From assembly GCA_963698645.1 (NCBI GenBank), contig CAVORP010000007.1:248001-312000 (forward strand): 64,000 nucleotides of DNA. The letters are read 5' to 3'. Source of the stretch: Ovoidimarina sp963698645. Lineage in GTDB: Bacteria; Pseudomonadota; Alphaproteobacteria; Rhodobacterales; Rhodobacteraceae. The notes beneath the pieces are model-generated. The model was given only the letters and a program-made list of their open reading frames with translations. It was not told where the DNA came from and made no database searches. This document shows positions 28,507 through 37,588 of the stretch, piece after piece (position 1 is the stretch's first letter; every line of letters begins with the position of its first letter). Made by a program: the position numbers and the translations under genes.

Positions 28507-29346
28507 ATGTCCGTTCTCGCCACAACCCAAGACGCGCCATCCGGCACGGGCGGTCTCGCGGCGTTCTTCACCATCACCTTCGCAATTGCCTGGGGTGTGA
28601 TCGGCAGCTACATCATTTGGCCCGACGCGATGACTGTGCAGTTCGGTGAGTTGAGCGGGTCGCATCCCCTCTTCTTTCTTGCAACTTGGGCGCCCGCCAT
28701 CGCGGCATTCGCGGTCGTATTTGTGTGGGGCGGGCGTTCAGGTCTCAAGGGGTTCCTGTCGCGTCTGACACTCTGGCGTTGCCCGGCACGCTGGTGGGCC
28801 TTCATCCTCATCGTGATCCCCCTCGTCTTCATGGCAGGATCGCTGATCAAAGGCGGCCCGCTTCTGACGCCGCTGCCGCCCGAGGGCGCGCAGCCGGTCG
28901 TGGCGCTGATGTTCATGATGTTGTTTCTGGGGCCAGTCGAGGAATTCGGCTGGCGCGGCGTTGCGCAGCCGATCCTTCAGCGCCATCTCACTCCCTTCTG
29001 GGCCGGGGCGCTCATCGGCGCCGTCTGGGGGATCTGGCACCTTCCGGCCTTCTACCTCGCCGGTGTCGTCTTTGCCGAGTGGAGTTTCCTGCCCTTCTTC
29101 GTCGGGAACATCACGCTGGCGATCCTGGTGACGCCCATATTCAACGCCACACGCGGGAGCCTTCTGATCCCGATGCTGTTTCACTGGCAACTCATCAACC
29201 CGTTCTGGCCCGATGCCCAGCCCTGGGACACGTGGCTCCTCGTGGTCGTGACGGCGGTCGTGGTGTGGTGGAACCGGGACACCATGTTCACGCGCGAAGG
29301 GGCGGTGACCGAAGTGTTCCGCGGGGATGCGGGAGCGCGGCGATGA
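28507..29346 (+). CDS. CPBP family intramembrane metalloprotease
   Basis: A 279-residue integral membrane protein of the CAAX/CPBP (Abi) family, with about seven hydrophobic segments. The motifs are all present: EEFGWRG (about residue 145), the second motif WGIWHLPAF (about 176) and the third FNATRGSLLIPMLFHW. The glutamates and histidines form a metal site inside the membrane. The substrate is unknown; homologues serve in bacteriocin immunity or membrane-protein processing. It is the first gene of a seven-gene run of exported redox enzymes and hydrolases, with the nitroreductase 70 bp downstream. Confidence 0.9.
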   Translation: MSVLATTQDAPSGTGGLAAFFTITFAIAWGVIGSYIIWPDAMTVQFGELSGSHPLFFLATWAPAIAAFAVVFVWGGRSGLKGFLSRLTLWRCPARWWAFILIVIPLVFMAGSLIKGGPLLTPLPPEGAQPVVALMFMMLFLGPVEEFGWRGVAQPILQRHLTPFWAGALIGAVWGIWHLPAFYLAGVVFAEWSFLPFFVGNITLAILVTPIFNATRGSLLIPMLFHWQLINPFWPDAQPWDTWLLVVVTAVVVWWNRDTMFTREGAVTEVFRGDAGARR

Positions 29347-29416
29347 TGCGCCCATCCCGCCATCGCCTTGGCGCAGGGGGCCGAGGCCCGGCCAGGCAGC
29401 TCAAGGAGGCAACAGC

Positions 29417-30508
29417 ATGAGAAATGTTTCACGCAGGACCCTTATCGGTGCTGGTTTGTCCGTCGCGGCCCTTGGCGCCGTTGGCTACGGCACGTGGCCC
29501 GGATTGGACGGCTACCTCGAGGAAGTGGAACGGCAACGCGAACGCCTTGCAGCCGATCCCGGGCTCGAGGATCTCGTCCGGATGGCGACGCTCGCGCCCA
29601 ACGGACACAACACCCAGCCGTGGAAATTCCGGCTCGAGGATCGCAGAGTCAGCATCCTGCCCGACCTGACCCGGCGGACCGAGGTCGTCGACCCGGACGA
29701 TCATCACCTCTATGTCAGCCTTGGATGCGCGGCGGAGAACTTCGTCATCGCCGCGGCTGCGACCGGCAGAGCCGCAGAAGTCGCGATCGAGGCGGGGGAT
29801 ACGCCGCGGATCGACATGGCCCTGTCGGACACCCCTCCCGCGCCGGGCGCACTCTACGACGCGATCCCGCTCCGCCAGTCCACGCGCTCGCTCTATGACG
29901 GACAGCCGATCACGACGGAGGATATGCGCCTTCTCGAGGCGGCAGCACGGGAGGACGGTGTTTCCGTTCTTTTCCTTACAGAGCCGGCCCACCGCGACGC
30001 CATCGTCGATTTCGTGGTCGCGGGCAACAGCGCGCAGATGGACGACCCGGCCTTCGTGCAGGAACTCCGCGACTGGCTGCGCTTCAGTTCCGACAGCGCC
30101 GTCCAAACCGGAGACGGGCTGTTCGGCCCGTGCTCGGGAAACCCGGTTGCTCCGGACTGGATCGGACGGCGCATGTTCAATGCCTTTTTCACAAAGGATG
30201 CCGAGAACCAGAAATACAGTGACCATATCCGCTCCTCCGCCGGGGTCGCCGTCTTCGTCGGCGATCGGGACGATCCCGAACACTGGATCAAGGTCGGCCG
30301 CAGCTTTGAGCGCTTTGCGCTTCAGGCGACCGCGCTCGGCATCCGCAACGCACATATCAACCAGCCGACCGAAAACCTGTCGGTGCGTCCCGAATTCGCG
30401 GCCTGGCTGGGCCAGTCAGACGCCCGGCCCGATCTGGTGATCCGCTACGGGCGCGCACCCGCAATGCCCATGTCGCTGCGCCGCCCGGTCAGCGCGGTGC
30501 TGGCATGA
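29417..30508 (+). CDS. Exported Acg-type nitroreductase family protein
   Basis: A 363-residue flavin-dependent oxidoreductase of the nitroreductase fold. The motif LAPNGHNTQPWKFRL (about residue 57) is close to the HNTQPW block of the Acg family. A Tat-like signal (VSRRTLIGAGLSVAALGAV) directs it to the periplasm or membrane. The ATG at 29417 is chosen over upstream codons because AAGGAGG lies at 29403-29409. Many homologues bind FMN without a known physiological substrate. It is followed by an exported flavodoxin-like protein, which could be a redox partner. Confidence 0.82.
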   Translation: MRNVSRRTLIGAGLSVAALGAVGYGTWPGLDGYLEEVERQRERLAADPGLEDLVRMATLAPNGHNTQPWKFRLEDRRVSILPDLTRRTEVVDPDDHHLYVSLGCAAENFVIAAAATGRAAEVAIEAGDTPRIDMALSDTPPAPGALYDAIPLRQSTRSLYDGQPITTEDMRLLEAAAREDGVSVLFLTEPAHRDAIVDFVVAGNSAQMDDPAFVQELRDWLRFSSDSAVQTGDGLFGPCSGNPVAPDWIGRRMFNAFFTKDAENQKYSDHIRSSAGVAVFVGDRDDPEHWIKVGRSFERFALQATALGIRNAHINQPTENLSVRPEFAAWLGQSDARPDLVIRYGRAPAMPMSLRRPVSAVLA

Positions 30509-30542
30509 GGCTCGGCGGCACGCCTCCCGAAGGACGGCGGTC

Positions 30543-31175
30543 TTGGCGTTGATACGTCGCCGCTGGTTCCTCGGCGCCCTGGCAGCATTCGCCGTGGCCG
30601 GGGCCGGGTTCTGGACCGGCACAAGGCGGCCCGCGCCAGACCTGATTTCATCGACATGCGAGGGAACCGATCTGATGCCAAGAAAGATCCTCGTGGCCTA
30701 TGCGACACGCACCGGGTCCACCGCCGAAGTCGCCCAAGCGATCGGCCGCCGTCTCTGCGCTGCGGGCCTCGGTGCCGATGTCCGGCCCATTGCCGAGGTC
30801 GATACCCTCGACGGCTACGACGGCGCGGTTCTGGGAAGCGCCATCCGCTATGCCGCGTGGCTGCCGGAGATTGTGGAATTCCTCAAGATCCACCGCGGGC
30901 GCCTTTCCGAAATGCCGGTCGCGTTCTTCACCATGCATATGCTCGCCCTTGGCGATGCCCCGGAGGTAGTGGCCGAACGGACGAAATACACAGCCATGGC
31001 ACGGCAGTTTGTCGACCCCATCGAGGAGGCCTTCTTCGAAGGCATGATCGACATGGCGCGACTGTCGCTGTTCGACCGTATCGCCGTCCGGCTCGTGAAA
31101 TCGCCCGTGGGCGACCGGCGCGACTGGCAGCGGATCGGGAACTGGGCGGACGCGCTTGCCCGGAGGCTGGCGTGA
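30543..31175 (+). CDS. Flavodoxin-domain protein with an N-terminal Tat/membrane segment
   Basis: A 210-residue protein whose residues 45-210 form a flavodoxin-like domain of the HemG (protoporphyrinogen oxidase)/flavodoxin_5 type (KILVAYATRTGSTAEVAQAI FMN-phosphate loop). Starting at TTG 30543, preceded by GAAGGA, adds LIRRRWFLGALAAFAVAGAG, a twin-arginine-like or anchor segment. The alternative ATG at 30675 would give a soluble cytoplasmic form. The neighbours on both sides also carry export signals, which supports the TTG start. Its stop overlaps the next ATG (TGATG). Confidence 0.72.
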   Translation: MALIRRRWFLGALAAFAVAGAGFWTGTRRPAPDLISSTCEGTDLMPRKILVAYATRTGSTAEVAQAIGRRLCAAGLGADVRPIAEVDTLDGYDGAVLGSAIRYAAWLPEIVEFLKIHRGRLSEMPVAFFTMHMLALGDAPEVVAERTKYTAMARQFVDPIEEAFFEGMIDMARLSLFDRIAVRLVKSPVGDRRDWQRIGNWADALARRLA

Positions 31176-32134
31176 TGGGGACACGGCGGGCCGTTCTCAT
31201 AGGTCTCGGCGGTCTTGCCGTCGCTGGCGCGGGCTATGCGACCGGCGCATTTCGTGAGGCCTGCGCGCAGGCTGGCAGTCGGTTGTTCGGCCAATCGACG
31301 GTGATCGAAACCCGCGCCGGCGCGCTGGAATATGCCGTGGCCGGAGACGGCCCATCGGTGCTGATGATCCATGGCACCGGCGGGGGCTTCGATCAGGGGC
31401 TGCTCTTTGCCGCCAAGCTCAGGGAGCGGGGGTTTCGCATCGTGGCACCCTCGCGCTTCGGCTATCTTCGCAGCGCCTTTCCCGACGACGCCTCGCCCGT
31501 GCATCAGGCCGATACTCTGGTGGATCTTCTCGACCACCTCGGCATCGACCGGCTTCCGGTCCTTGGTGGCTCGGCGGGCACCCTGACGGCAGCGGAGTTC
31601 GCGCTCCGGCACCCCGACCGATGTTCGCATCTGGGGCTTCTGGTGCCTGCGGCCAACCTTACGAACCGCGACCCGGTGGAGTTCACCGCGGTGCAACGCT
31701 TGGCGGTCGGCGCTGTGCTCGGCTCGGATTTCTGGTTCTGGTCGCTGTCGCGGCTGGCGCCCGGCCAGATGATGCGCACACTTCTGGCCACCGATCCCGC
31801 GCTTCTCGACATGGTGTCTCCGGAAGAGCGTCAGCGCGCAACTGCCATCCTCGATCAGGTCCTTCCGATCAGCCGCAAGGTAAACGGGCTGCGCACGGAT
31901 GGGTTCTGGGCCGGCACCCCGTCGCCCACCGCCTTCGAGAGAATCGCCGTCCCGACCCTCATCCTGTCATGCGAGGACGATCTTTTCGGAACCGCCGCCA
32001 CTGCCCGCCTATTGGCCAAGCGCATTCCCGGCGCCCAACTCACGGTCTATCCGACCGGCGGCCATATCTGGCTTGGCCATGACGAAGACTTCGCCGACCG
32101 GATCGTCACGTTCCTTCACGGCCCACCCGCCTGA
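31175..32134 (+). CDS. Exported alpha/beta hydrolase
   Basis: A 319-residue alpha/beta-hydrolase fold protein with an RR-containing N-terminal segment (GTRRAVLIGLGGLAVAGAG). The oxyanion region MIHGTGGGFDQG, the nucleophile elbow LGGSAGT (Ser about 130), the acid in ILSCEDDLFG and the His in GGHIWLGH complete the triad. The substrate is unknown; esterase, lactonase or haloalkane-type activity is possible. It overlaps the flavodoxin-like gene by one base. Confidence 0.82.
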   Translation: MGTRRAVLIGLGGLAVAGAGYATGAFREACAQAGSRLFGQSTVIETRAGALEYAVAGDGPSVLMIHGTGGGFDQGLLFAAKLRERGFRIVAPSRFGYLRSAFPDDASPVHQADTLVDLLDHLGIDRLPVLGGSAGTLTAAEFALRHPDRCSHLGLLVPAANLTNRDPVEFTAVQRLAVGAVLGSDFWFWSLSRLAPGQMMRTLLATDPALLDMVSPEERQRATAILDQVLPISRKVNGLRTDGFWAGTPSPTAFERIAVPTLILSCEDDLFGTAATARLLAKRIPGAQLTVYPTGGHIWLGHDEDFADRIVTFLHGPPA

Positions 32135-32156
32135 CCCAACCCATGGAGACACCAAC

Positions 32157-33173
32157 ATGTCCTTCTCGCAAATCGTCCTGACGGCTTTCGGCGGACCCGA
32201 GATGCTGGAGATGCAGACCGTGAAGGCTCTGCCGAAGCTCCGACCGGACGAGGTGCGGGTGCGCGTCCTCGTCACCAGCGCCGCCTTCACCGACGTGATG
32301 ATCCGCAAGGGGATGTATCCGGACGTGAAGGAGAAGCCGCCATTCGTGCCGGGCTACGACATGGTCGGTATCGTCGATGCGCTGGGGTCGGATGTGACTG
32401 GCTGGTCGGTCGGCGCGCGCGTGGCCGACCTGACCACCATCGGTGCCTATTCCGAATTCATCTGCCTTCCCGCCAAGAGCCTGGTCCGCGTGCCCGAGGG
32501 CGTGGCGGACGAGGACGCGCTCGCCATGATCCTGTCGGCGGTCACGCCCTACCAGATGCTGCACAGGGTGGCGCGGGCGCAGGCCGGCCAAAGCCTCCTG
32601 ATCCAAGGCGCCGGTGGCGCGGTGGGCACGGCGATGCTGCAACTGGCGCGGGACGCGGGGGTCGCGGCCTTCGGCACGGATGTAGCAGCAAAGCACGATC
32701 TGATCCGTGGGTTTGGCGCCACGCCCATCGACGCCGACGCCGCGGACGAGGATGCGGCGATCCGCGCCGCGGTGGGCGACGGGGTCGATTTCGTCTTCGA
32801 CCCGCTCGGGGGCGAGAGCCTGTCGCGCTCACTCCACGCGCTGAAGCCGGGCGGGATGCTCGTCGCCTTCGGCTTCCAGAACGAGGTGCTGGGCCGGGGC
32901 GGCTCGATCCCGCTCGATTTCGTGAAACTGAAGCTCTGGGACTGGCTGCCGAACGGGCATGCCACTGCCTTCTATTCCATCGGCGCGATGCGGCGGAAGC
33001 ATCCGGAGTGGTTCCGCGAAGATCTGGCCATGCTGTTCGCGATGCTGGCCGAGGGCCGCATCGACCCTGCCGTGGCCGAAGTCGTTCCGCTTTCCGAGGT
33101 GCGCCGCGCCCATGAACGGGTCGAGGCGGGCAGCGTTCAGGGCAAACTGGTGATGCGGGTGAGCGAGAGATGA
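32157..33173 (+). CDS. Quinone oxidoreductase-like medium-chain dehydrogenase (MDR family)
   Basis: A 338-residue cytoplasmic MDR enzyme with the NADPH-binding motif IQGAGGAVGTAMLQLA (about residues 144-159) and the N-terminal GroES-like fold (VPGYDMVGIVDALG). Structural zinc cysteines are lacking, as is typical of zeta-crystallin/QOR enzymes that reduce quinones or enals with NADPH. GGAGAC precedes the ATG at 32157. It is the only clearly cytoplasmic enzyme in this operon, and its stop overlaps the amidohydrolase start (ATGA). Confidence 0.85.
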   Translation: MSFSQIVLTAFGGPEMLEMQTVKALPKLRPDEVRVRVLVTSAAFTDVMIRKGMYPDVKEKPPFVPGYDMVGIVDALGSDVTGWSVGARVADLTTIGAYSEFICLPAKSLVRVPEGVADEDALAMILSAVTPYQMLHRVARAQAGQSLLIQGAGGAVGTAMLQLARDAGVAAFGTDVAAKHDLIRGFGATPIDADAADEDAAIRAAVGDGVDFVFDPLGGESLSRSLHALKPGGMLVAFGFQNEVLGRGGSIPLDFVKLKLWDWLPNGHATAFYSIGAMRRKHPEWFREDLAMLFAMLAEGRIDPAVAEVVPLSEVRRAHERVEAGSVQGKLVMRVSER

Positions 33174-34594
33174 AACCGATCACGCGGATACTGGCTGGGG
33201 CCTTCCTCGCACTCCTCGCGCCCGCTGCGGCCAATGCCGACATGCTTCTGACCGACGTGACCATCGTGGATGTGGCAACCGGTGCTCTCAACCCGGGGCA
33301 ATCGGTCTTGATCGAAGGCGCTCAAATCACCGCCATTGGCCAGAGCCTTTCGGCGACCGGGAACGTCCCGCGCATCGATGGCGATGGCGGATACCTGATC
33401 CCCGGCCTCTGGGACAGCCATGTCCATATCTTCTCCTCGGCGACGGAACCCGACAGCGCGCTGCCGCTCTACCTGATCAACGGCGTCACGGGCATCCGCG
33501 ACATGGGTGCTCTCTGGCCCATCGCCGAGCAGCAGGCGTTGCAGGCCCGGATCGAGGCCGGCGAGGTCCTTGGCCCGCGACTGATCCTGTCCGGCGCCTG
33601 GGTCGATGCGGCACCGGGATCCTGGCCCGGCATGTTCCTGGCCGACACGCCCGACGAGGCGCGCGAGGTGGTGGACCGGATCGCCGCCGAAGGCTGGGCG
33701 GCGGTCAAGTCCTACTCGATGCTGAACGAAGCGACCTATCTCACCCTGGCCGAAGCCGCGGCCGAAGCAGGCCTTCCGCTCGTCGGGCACATCCCCGAGC
33801 AGGTCGCGCTCGGAACTGCCATCGAGGCGGGTCAGGCGGGGATGGAGCATTTCGGGCGCGTTCCGATGGCCTGTTCGACCGGCGAAGGCACGATGCTGGA
33901 CGATCTGCGCGCGGCGATGTCGGGCGGGGCGGATCAGGCGGCGGTCTTCCGCCTCATGGCCGCACGCAACCGCATCGTGCTCGAAACCTGGGACGCGGCC
34001 CTCTGCGCCGACGTTCTCGCTCACATGGCCAAAGCCGGCTTGCACGTCAGCCCGACACTGGTCGTGGCCGATTTCTACACCGGAAACTGGCCCGCCACCG
34101 ATACGCCCCGCATGCGCATGGTCCCGGCGGAGATACGCGAGGCCTGGGGCCGGCCCGATTTCAGGCTGGAAGCGATGACGGACGAGGTGCGCGCGTTGGC
34201 CAAGGACAGCATCGCGCTCGACCGCCGCACCTTCGCCCTGGCCCATGCGGCGGGCGTCCCGATCCTTGCCTCGTCGGATGCGTCTTTCGCCAATCCCTAC
34301 CTGTTCCACGGCTTCTCGCTCCTCGACGAGCTCGACATCTATGTGGGCGCGGGCCTCACCCCGCGCGAGGCGCTCTACACGGCGACCGTAGCCCCGCCCC
34401 GTTTCTTCGATCTGCCCGACCAGGATGGAAGCATCGCGGAGGGACGGCGGGCCGATCTGGTGCTGCTGGACCGGAACCCGCTCGACGGGCTGGAGACCCT
34501 CCGCCGCCCCCGCGCGGTGATCGTGGGCGGACGGGTCCTCGACCGGGATGCGCTCGACCGAATGGAAGCCGAACTGATTGCGGCAGGCGAGTAG
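33170..34594 (+). CDS. Exported metal-dependent amidohydrolase
   Basis: A 474-residue amidohydrolase superfamily protein (imidazolonepropionase/Xaa-Pro dipeptidase-like) with a signal peptide (cleavage near ANA-D, residue 23). Metal ligands are visible in GLWDSHVHIF, in KSYSML (the lysine), in VGHIPE, in AGMEHFG and in ILASSDASF. The C-terminal GRRADLVLLDRNPLDGL closes the beta-sandwich, as in hydantoinase-like enzymes. The substrate is not evident. It is translationally coupled to the gene before it. Confidence 0.87.
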   Translation: MKPITRILAGAFLALLAPAAANADMLLTDVTIVDVATGALNPGQSVLIEGAQITAIGQSLSATGNVPRIDGDGGYLIPGLWDSHVHIFSSATEPDSALPLYLINGVTGIRDMGALWPIAEQQALQARIEAGEVLGPRLILSGAWVDAAPGSWPGMFLADTPDEAREVVDRIAAEGWAAVKSYSMLNEATYLTLAEAAAEAGLPLVGHIPEQVALGTAIEAGQAGMEHFGRVPMACSTGEGTMLDDLRAAMSGGADQAAVFRLMAARNRIVLETWDAALCADVLAHMAKAGLHVSPTLVVADFYTGNWPATDTPRMRMVPAEIREAWGRPDFRLEAMTDEVRALAKDSIALDRRTFALAHAAGVPILASSDASFANPYLFHGFSLLDELDIYVGAGLTPREALYTATVAPPRFFDLPDQDGSIAEGRRADLVLLDRNPLDGLETLRRPRAVIVGGRVLDRDALDRMEAELIAAGE

Positions 34595-34604
34595 CGTGCG
34601 GGTC

Positions 34605-35687
34605 ATGGGCGCGACACTTCTCGGAATTCTTGGGCTTCTTGCACTTACCCTTGCCCTCCTCTGGCTGCGAAGTCCCGGCGCGCCACGGCCCATGCGTGAT
34701 GCCGCGGGCGACCCCATTCCGGGTAGCCTCTCGGAACGTGTGACGGTCGAGATCGGCGGCGTGCCGCAGGGTATGGTGATCCAGAGCGCAGATCCGTCGA
34801 ACCCCATTCTTCTCTTCCTCCATGGCGGGCCGGGAATGCCGGAATTCTTCCTGCAAGCCACCCACCCAACCGGCCTCGAACAGGATTTCACTGTCGTCTG
34901 GTGGGAACAGCGCGGTGCAGGCATGTCATGGACGCCGGACCTCGATCCCACGGCCCTGACCGTCGAACGGCTGATCCTCGACACGATCGAAGTCGCTGAC
35001 TACCTGCGCGACCGCTTCGGTCAGCAGCGTATCGTGCTTCTCGGCCATTCCTGGGGGAGTTTCCTGGGAATCCAGGTCGCCGCCCGCGCTCCCGACCGCT
35101 TCCACGCCTATGTCGGCATGGCACAGGTCGTCCACCAGCTCCGCTCCGAGGTCATGGCACGCCAGGAAATGCTCGCGGCCTACCGTGCGCAGGGCGATGC
35201 GCGTATGGTCCAACGGATCGAGGCGGCTCCAGTAACAATGGAGGATGGCATGTCCGAGGCGTATCTGCGCCTGCGCGACGCCGCGACCCACCGGCTGGGC
35301 GGCGGCACGACCCGGGACATGTCCTCGGTCATTACCGGTGTCTTCCTGCCGGTGCTCGGCTTGCCGATCTACACCCTTCGCGAAAAGATCTGTCTCTGGC
35401 GCGGCAAGGCCTGGTCGCGCGCGATCCTGTGGGACGAGATCCTCCGGACTGATCTGGGCGACCGCGTCAACCGGCTGGAAATCCCGGTCCACTTCTTCGT
35501 CGGCGCCCACGATCTGACGGCGATACCTGCCCTGTCGCGGGAGTTATTCGACCGGATCGAGGCGCCCGAAAAACACTTTCACGTCTTCGAAAACTCCGCT
35601 CACTCCCCGCTCTTCGAGGAGCCCGACCGCGCGCGTGCCATCCTGCGCGGGATCGGTGCCGAGGCCGGAGCAGATCTGGCACCGTGA
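34605..35687 (+). CDS. Membrane-anchored alpha/beta hydrolase, proline-iminopeptidase-like
   Basis: A 360-residue protein with an N-terminal hydrophobic anchor (LLGILGLLALTLALLWL) and a S33-type hydrolase domain. Visible motifs are FLHGGPGMPEF (HGGPG oxyanion loop), GHSWGSFLG (nucleophile elbow), the acid in VGAHDLTAIP and a late His in NSAHSPLFEE. These point to an aminopeptidase or esterase facing the periplasm. The ATG at 34605 and a GTG at 34596 are both possible starts, just after the amidohydrolase stop at 34594. It is the last gene of the operon that starts at 28507. Confidence 0.82.
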   Translation: MGATLLGILGLLALTLALLWLRSPGAPRPMRDAAGDPIPGSLSERVTVEIGGVPQGMVIQSADPSNPILLFLHGGPGMPEFFLQATHPTGLEQDFTVVWWEQRGAGMSWTPDLDPTALTVERLILDTIEVADYLRDRFGQQRIVLLGHSWGSFLGIQVAARAPDRFHAYVGMAQVVHQLRSEVMARQEMLAAYRAQGDARMVQRIEAAPVTMEDGMSEAYLRLRDAATHRLGGGTTRDMSSVITGVFLPVLGLPIYTLREKICLWRGKAWSRAILWDEILRTDLGDRVNRLEIPVHFFVGAHDLTAIPALSRELFDRIEAPEKHFHVFENSAHSPLFEEPDRARAILRGIGAEAGADLAP

Positions 35688-35689
35688 AG

Positions 35690-35889
35690 CCACAGCCGGT
35701 AGGCCGCAGAAAGCGCCCCTCGATGCGCAAGCCCAGCGGATCGCCCGAGATAGGCGGCATAGGAATGCCCGCGCCGGACCCTGCGCCTGGTGCCGCCAGC
35801 CTCTCGAAACTGCCCGCGGGCAGAAGCCGGAGCCAGGCGAGGATCGCGAGCGGCAGCGCGACTTGGAACAGTAGAGCGACGGCCATCAC
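35690..35889 (-). pseudogene. Possible truncated membrane-protein gene
   Basis: An ATG at 35889 overlaps the stop of the 35886-36731 gene in ATGA and starts a short hydrophobic peptide (MMAVALLFQVALPLAILAWL). The frame soon runs into the end of the convergent hydrolase gene and becomes Arg-rich, which looks like antisense of that gene. This fits an operon partner that lost its 3' end. The remnant is short, so it may also be chance. Confidence 0.3.
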
Positions 35890-36731
35890 ATTTCAGGCTG
35901 CGGGAACGTAATGTCCGTCACATTTGCGATGAAGAATGGAAAGTAGTCTTCCGTTTCGAACATGTTTCCCGCCTCGACATGGGTCGGCAGACGAAAGCCG
36001 CCGAACTCCCGAAACTCTGACAGATAGCCACCGAATGGCTGGAGGCGGTGCACCTTGTCGGGATTGGCGTCGCTCCAGCGCATGAAGGACACATGACGGG
36101 GGCGACCATCTGGATCCACCGTGACGTCCACGGATTGCGCCAGCCCGCCGCGGCGCATGGTCATGCGGGCAACGTCCTCCGCGACGGGCTCCCATGTCAC
36201 GTTCGGCCCGGGCAGCACTGCGGCCGGCGTCCAGAATATGGCCTCGGACGCATAGCGTCCGAAAGCCGAGCGGATATGATCCGGCGTCCCGCCCGCGCGG
36301 GCGACCGGGGCGATGCCGAAGAGCCAGAACCGCGTCCAGGTTCCACTGTCCGACCCGCTCATGCGCATCGCGCCCGCGCCACCGGACATGGTCCAGATAA
36401 AGCCTTCCGGCACCGCGAGGACTTGGCGGGCCTGCATCGGTTGATAATTCGGGGTTGCCTTGTCACCCATGCCGAACTGCCCCTCCATTTCGAGCCGGGC
36501 GACGGTATAAAGCGGCGTTCCCTCGGCAATCGCGAACAGGAAATAGCGGCGGGCAGGCTCGGGCAGGTCGGCAACCATCTCGGCCGAGAACCTGTCTGGT
36601 TCTGCCGGCTGCCATGCGATCAGTCGCTCCATTTCGGCGCGATCAGCACGCCGATCAAGTTGCCGCCAGCCGATGAGCGCGGCGAGGCCCGCGCCGATGA
36701 TAAAGAGAACATATATCAAGACCTTAGACAT
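35886..36731 (-). CDS. DUF6544-type membrane-anchored protein
   Basis: A 281-residue protein with one N-terminal membrane helix (VLIYVLFIIGAGLAALIGW) and a soluble domain matching the uncharacterised family often labelled DUF6544 (motifs LPEPARRYFLFAIAEGTP, GRYASEAIFWTPAAVLPG and FRLPTHVEAGNMF). No enzymatic motif is recognised. It is transcribed convergently toward the hydrolase operon. An FNR-like dyad lies 138 bp upstream at 36869-36882. Confidence 0.72.
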   Translation of the reverse strand: MSKVLIYVLFIIGAGLAALIGWRQLDRRADRAEMERLIAWQPAEPDRFSAEMVADLPEPARRYFLFAIAEGTPLYTVARLEMEGQFGMGDKATPNYQPMQARQVLAVPEGFIWTMSGGAGAMRMSGSDSGTWTRFWLFGIAPVARAGGTPDHIRSAFGRYASEAIFWTPAAVLPGPNVTWEPVAEDVARMTMRRGGLAQSVDVTVDPDGRPRHVSFMRWSDANPDKVHRLQPFGGYLSEFREFGGFRLPTHVEAGNMFETEDYFPFFIANVTDITFPQPEM

Positions 36732-37393
36732 GTCTCCCTCATTCCCTAACCGCGTTCAGCGCACACATCTCCCCAGGGTTCGAAACGCTTGACCGGCTCC
36801 GTGAAATCCCGCCGCAGCCAACTTGGCGCACATGACCGGAGATCCTAGCATTTCACCCATCGGCTACCTTGATCCTGATCAGCCCGGGAACTGTCGAGAA
36901 AAGGCATATCCATGGATATGAGGGCTGTTCGCCAATGGTGTACTGACAATTGGCCTGTCCTTGGACGTGCGGGATCCTTGCCGGTCTCTTTCCGGCATTC
37001 GCACCCGCACAGAAGATTTCTGCCACCGTCGGCCCGGCTGTCTCGGCCCTCATCGTAGACTAGTCAACGTGCGTCGCGCGTGAAGGCTCGACTGCTCCTG
37101 TTGCCTGCAGCCGGACTGACCGATGGGCTCGACTGGAATGGCTTCGAAGATCGGAATGGCATGCAAATCCGCGTATGTGCTTCGACCCATAAGACGATCG
37201 AAGGGACCTTGTGCCGGCGCACTTGGATGCGGAGCGGTTTGCCCTAAGCTGGCTAAGTAATTGCGTTCATTGGACTTATACGAGTTGAACCTTCACACCC
37301 ATCGGCAAGACATCAAGAGATTTCGGGGTTTCCGATCGGTTTGGCTGCGGGGGCTGCACCAGGCGATTTCTGCGCACGGCACCCCAAAAATGC
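36732..37393. other. Gene-free stretch between the DUF6544 gene and the rRNA operon
   Basis: About 660 bp with no convincing gene on either strand. It holds the upstream region of the DUF6544 gene, including the FNR-like dyad TTGATCCTGATCAG (36869-36882). The GC content falls compared with the genes around it. Short frames here show no family resemblance. Confidence 0.6.
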
Positions 37394-37422
37394 AAAAACC
37401 TCCGCGGCAGAACCGACGGAGG
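37394..37422 (-). terminator. Rho-independent terminator of the rRNA operon
   Basis: On the minus strand CCTCCG (37422-37417) pairs with CGGAGG (37404-37399) and is followed by TTTTT (37398-37394), just after tRNA-fMet. The loop contains further pairing (CGG/CCG). This is where the rrn transcript should end. Confidence 0.75.
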
Positions 37423-37437
37423 CATCGCAAGTATCGT

Positions 37438-37514
<77 letters not shown>

Positions 37515-37588
37515 CCAAAGCGTGGTCCTCAGGTCTTACGGATAAGGTCTGAGGCACATCGACAGAGAGATATTAGCGTCCCTTACTA

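Noticed and set aside
36853..37053. A 66-codon minus-strand frame in the gap before the rRNA operon
   Set aside because: No ribosome site and no recognisable motif.
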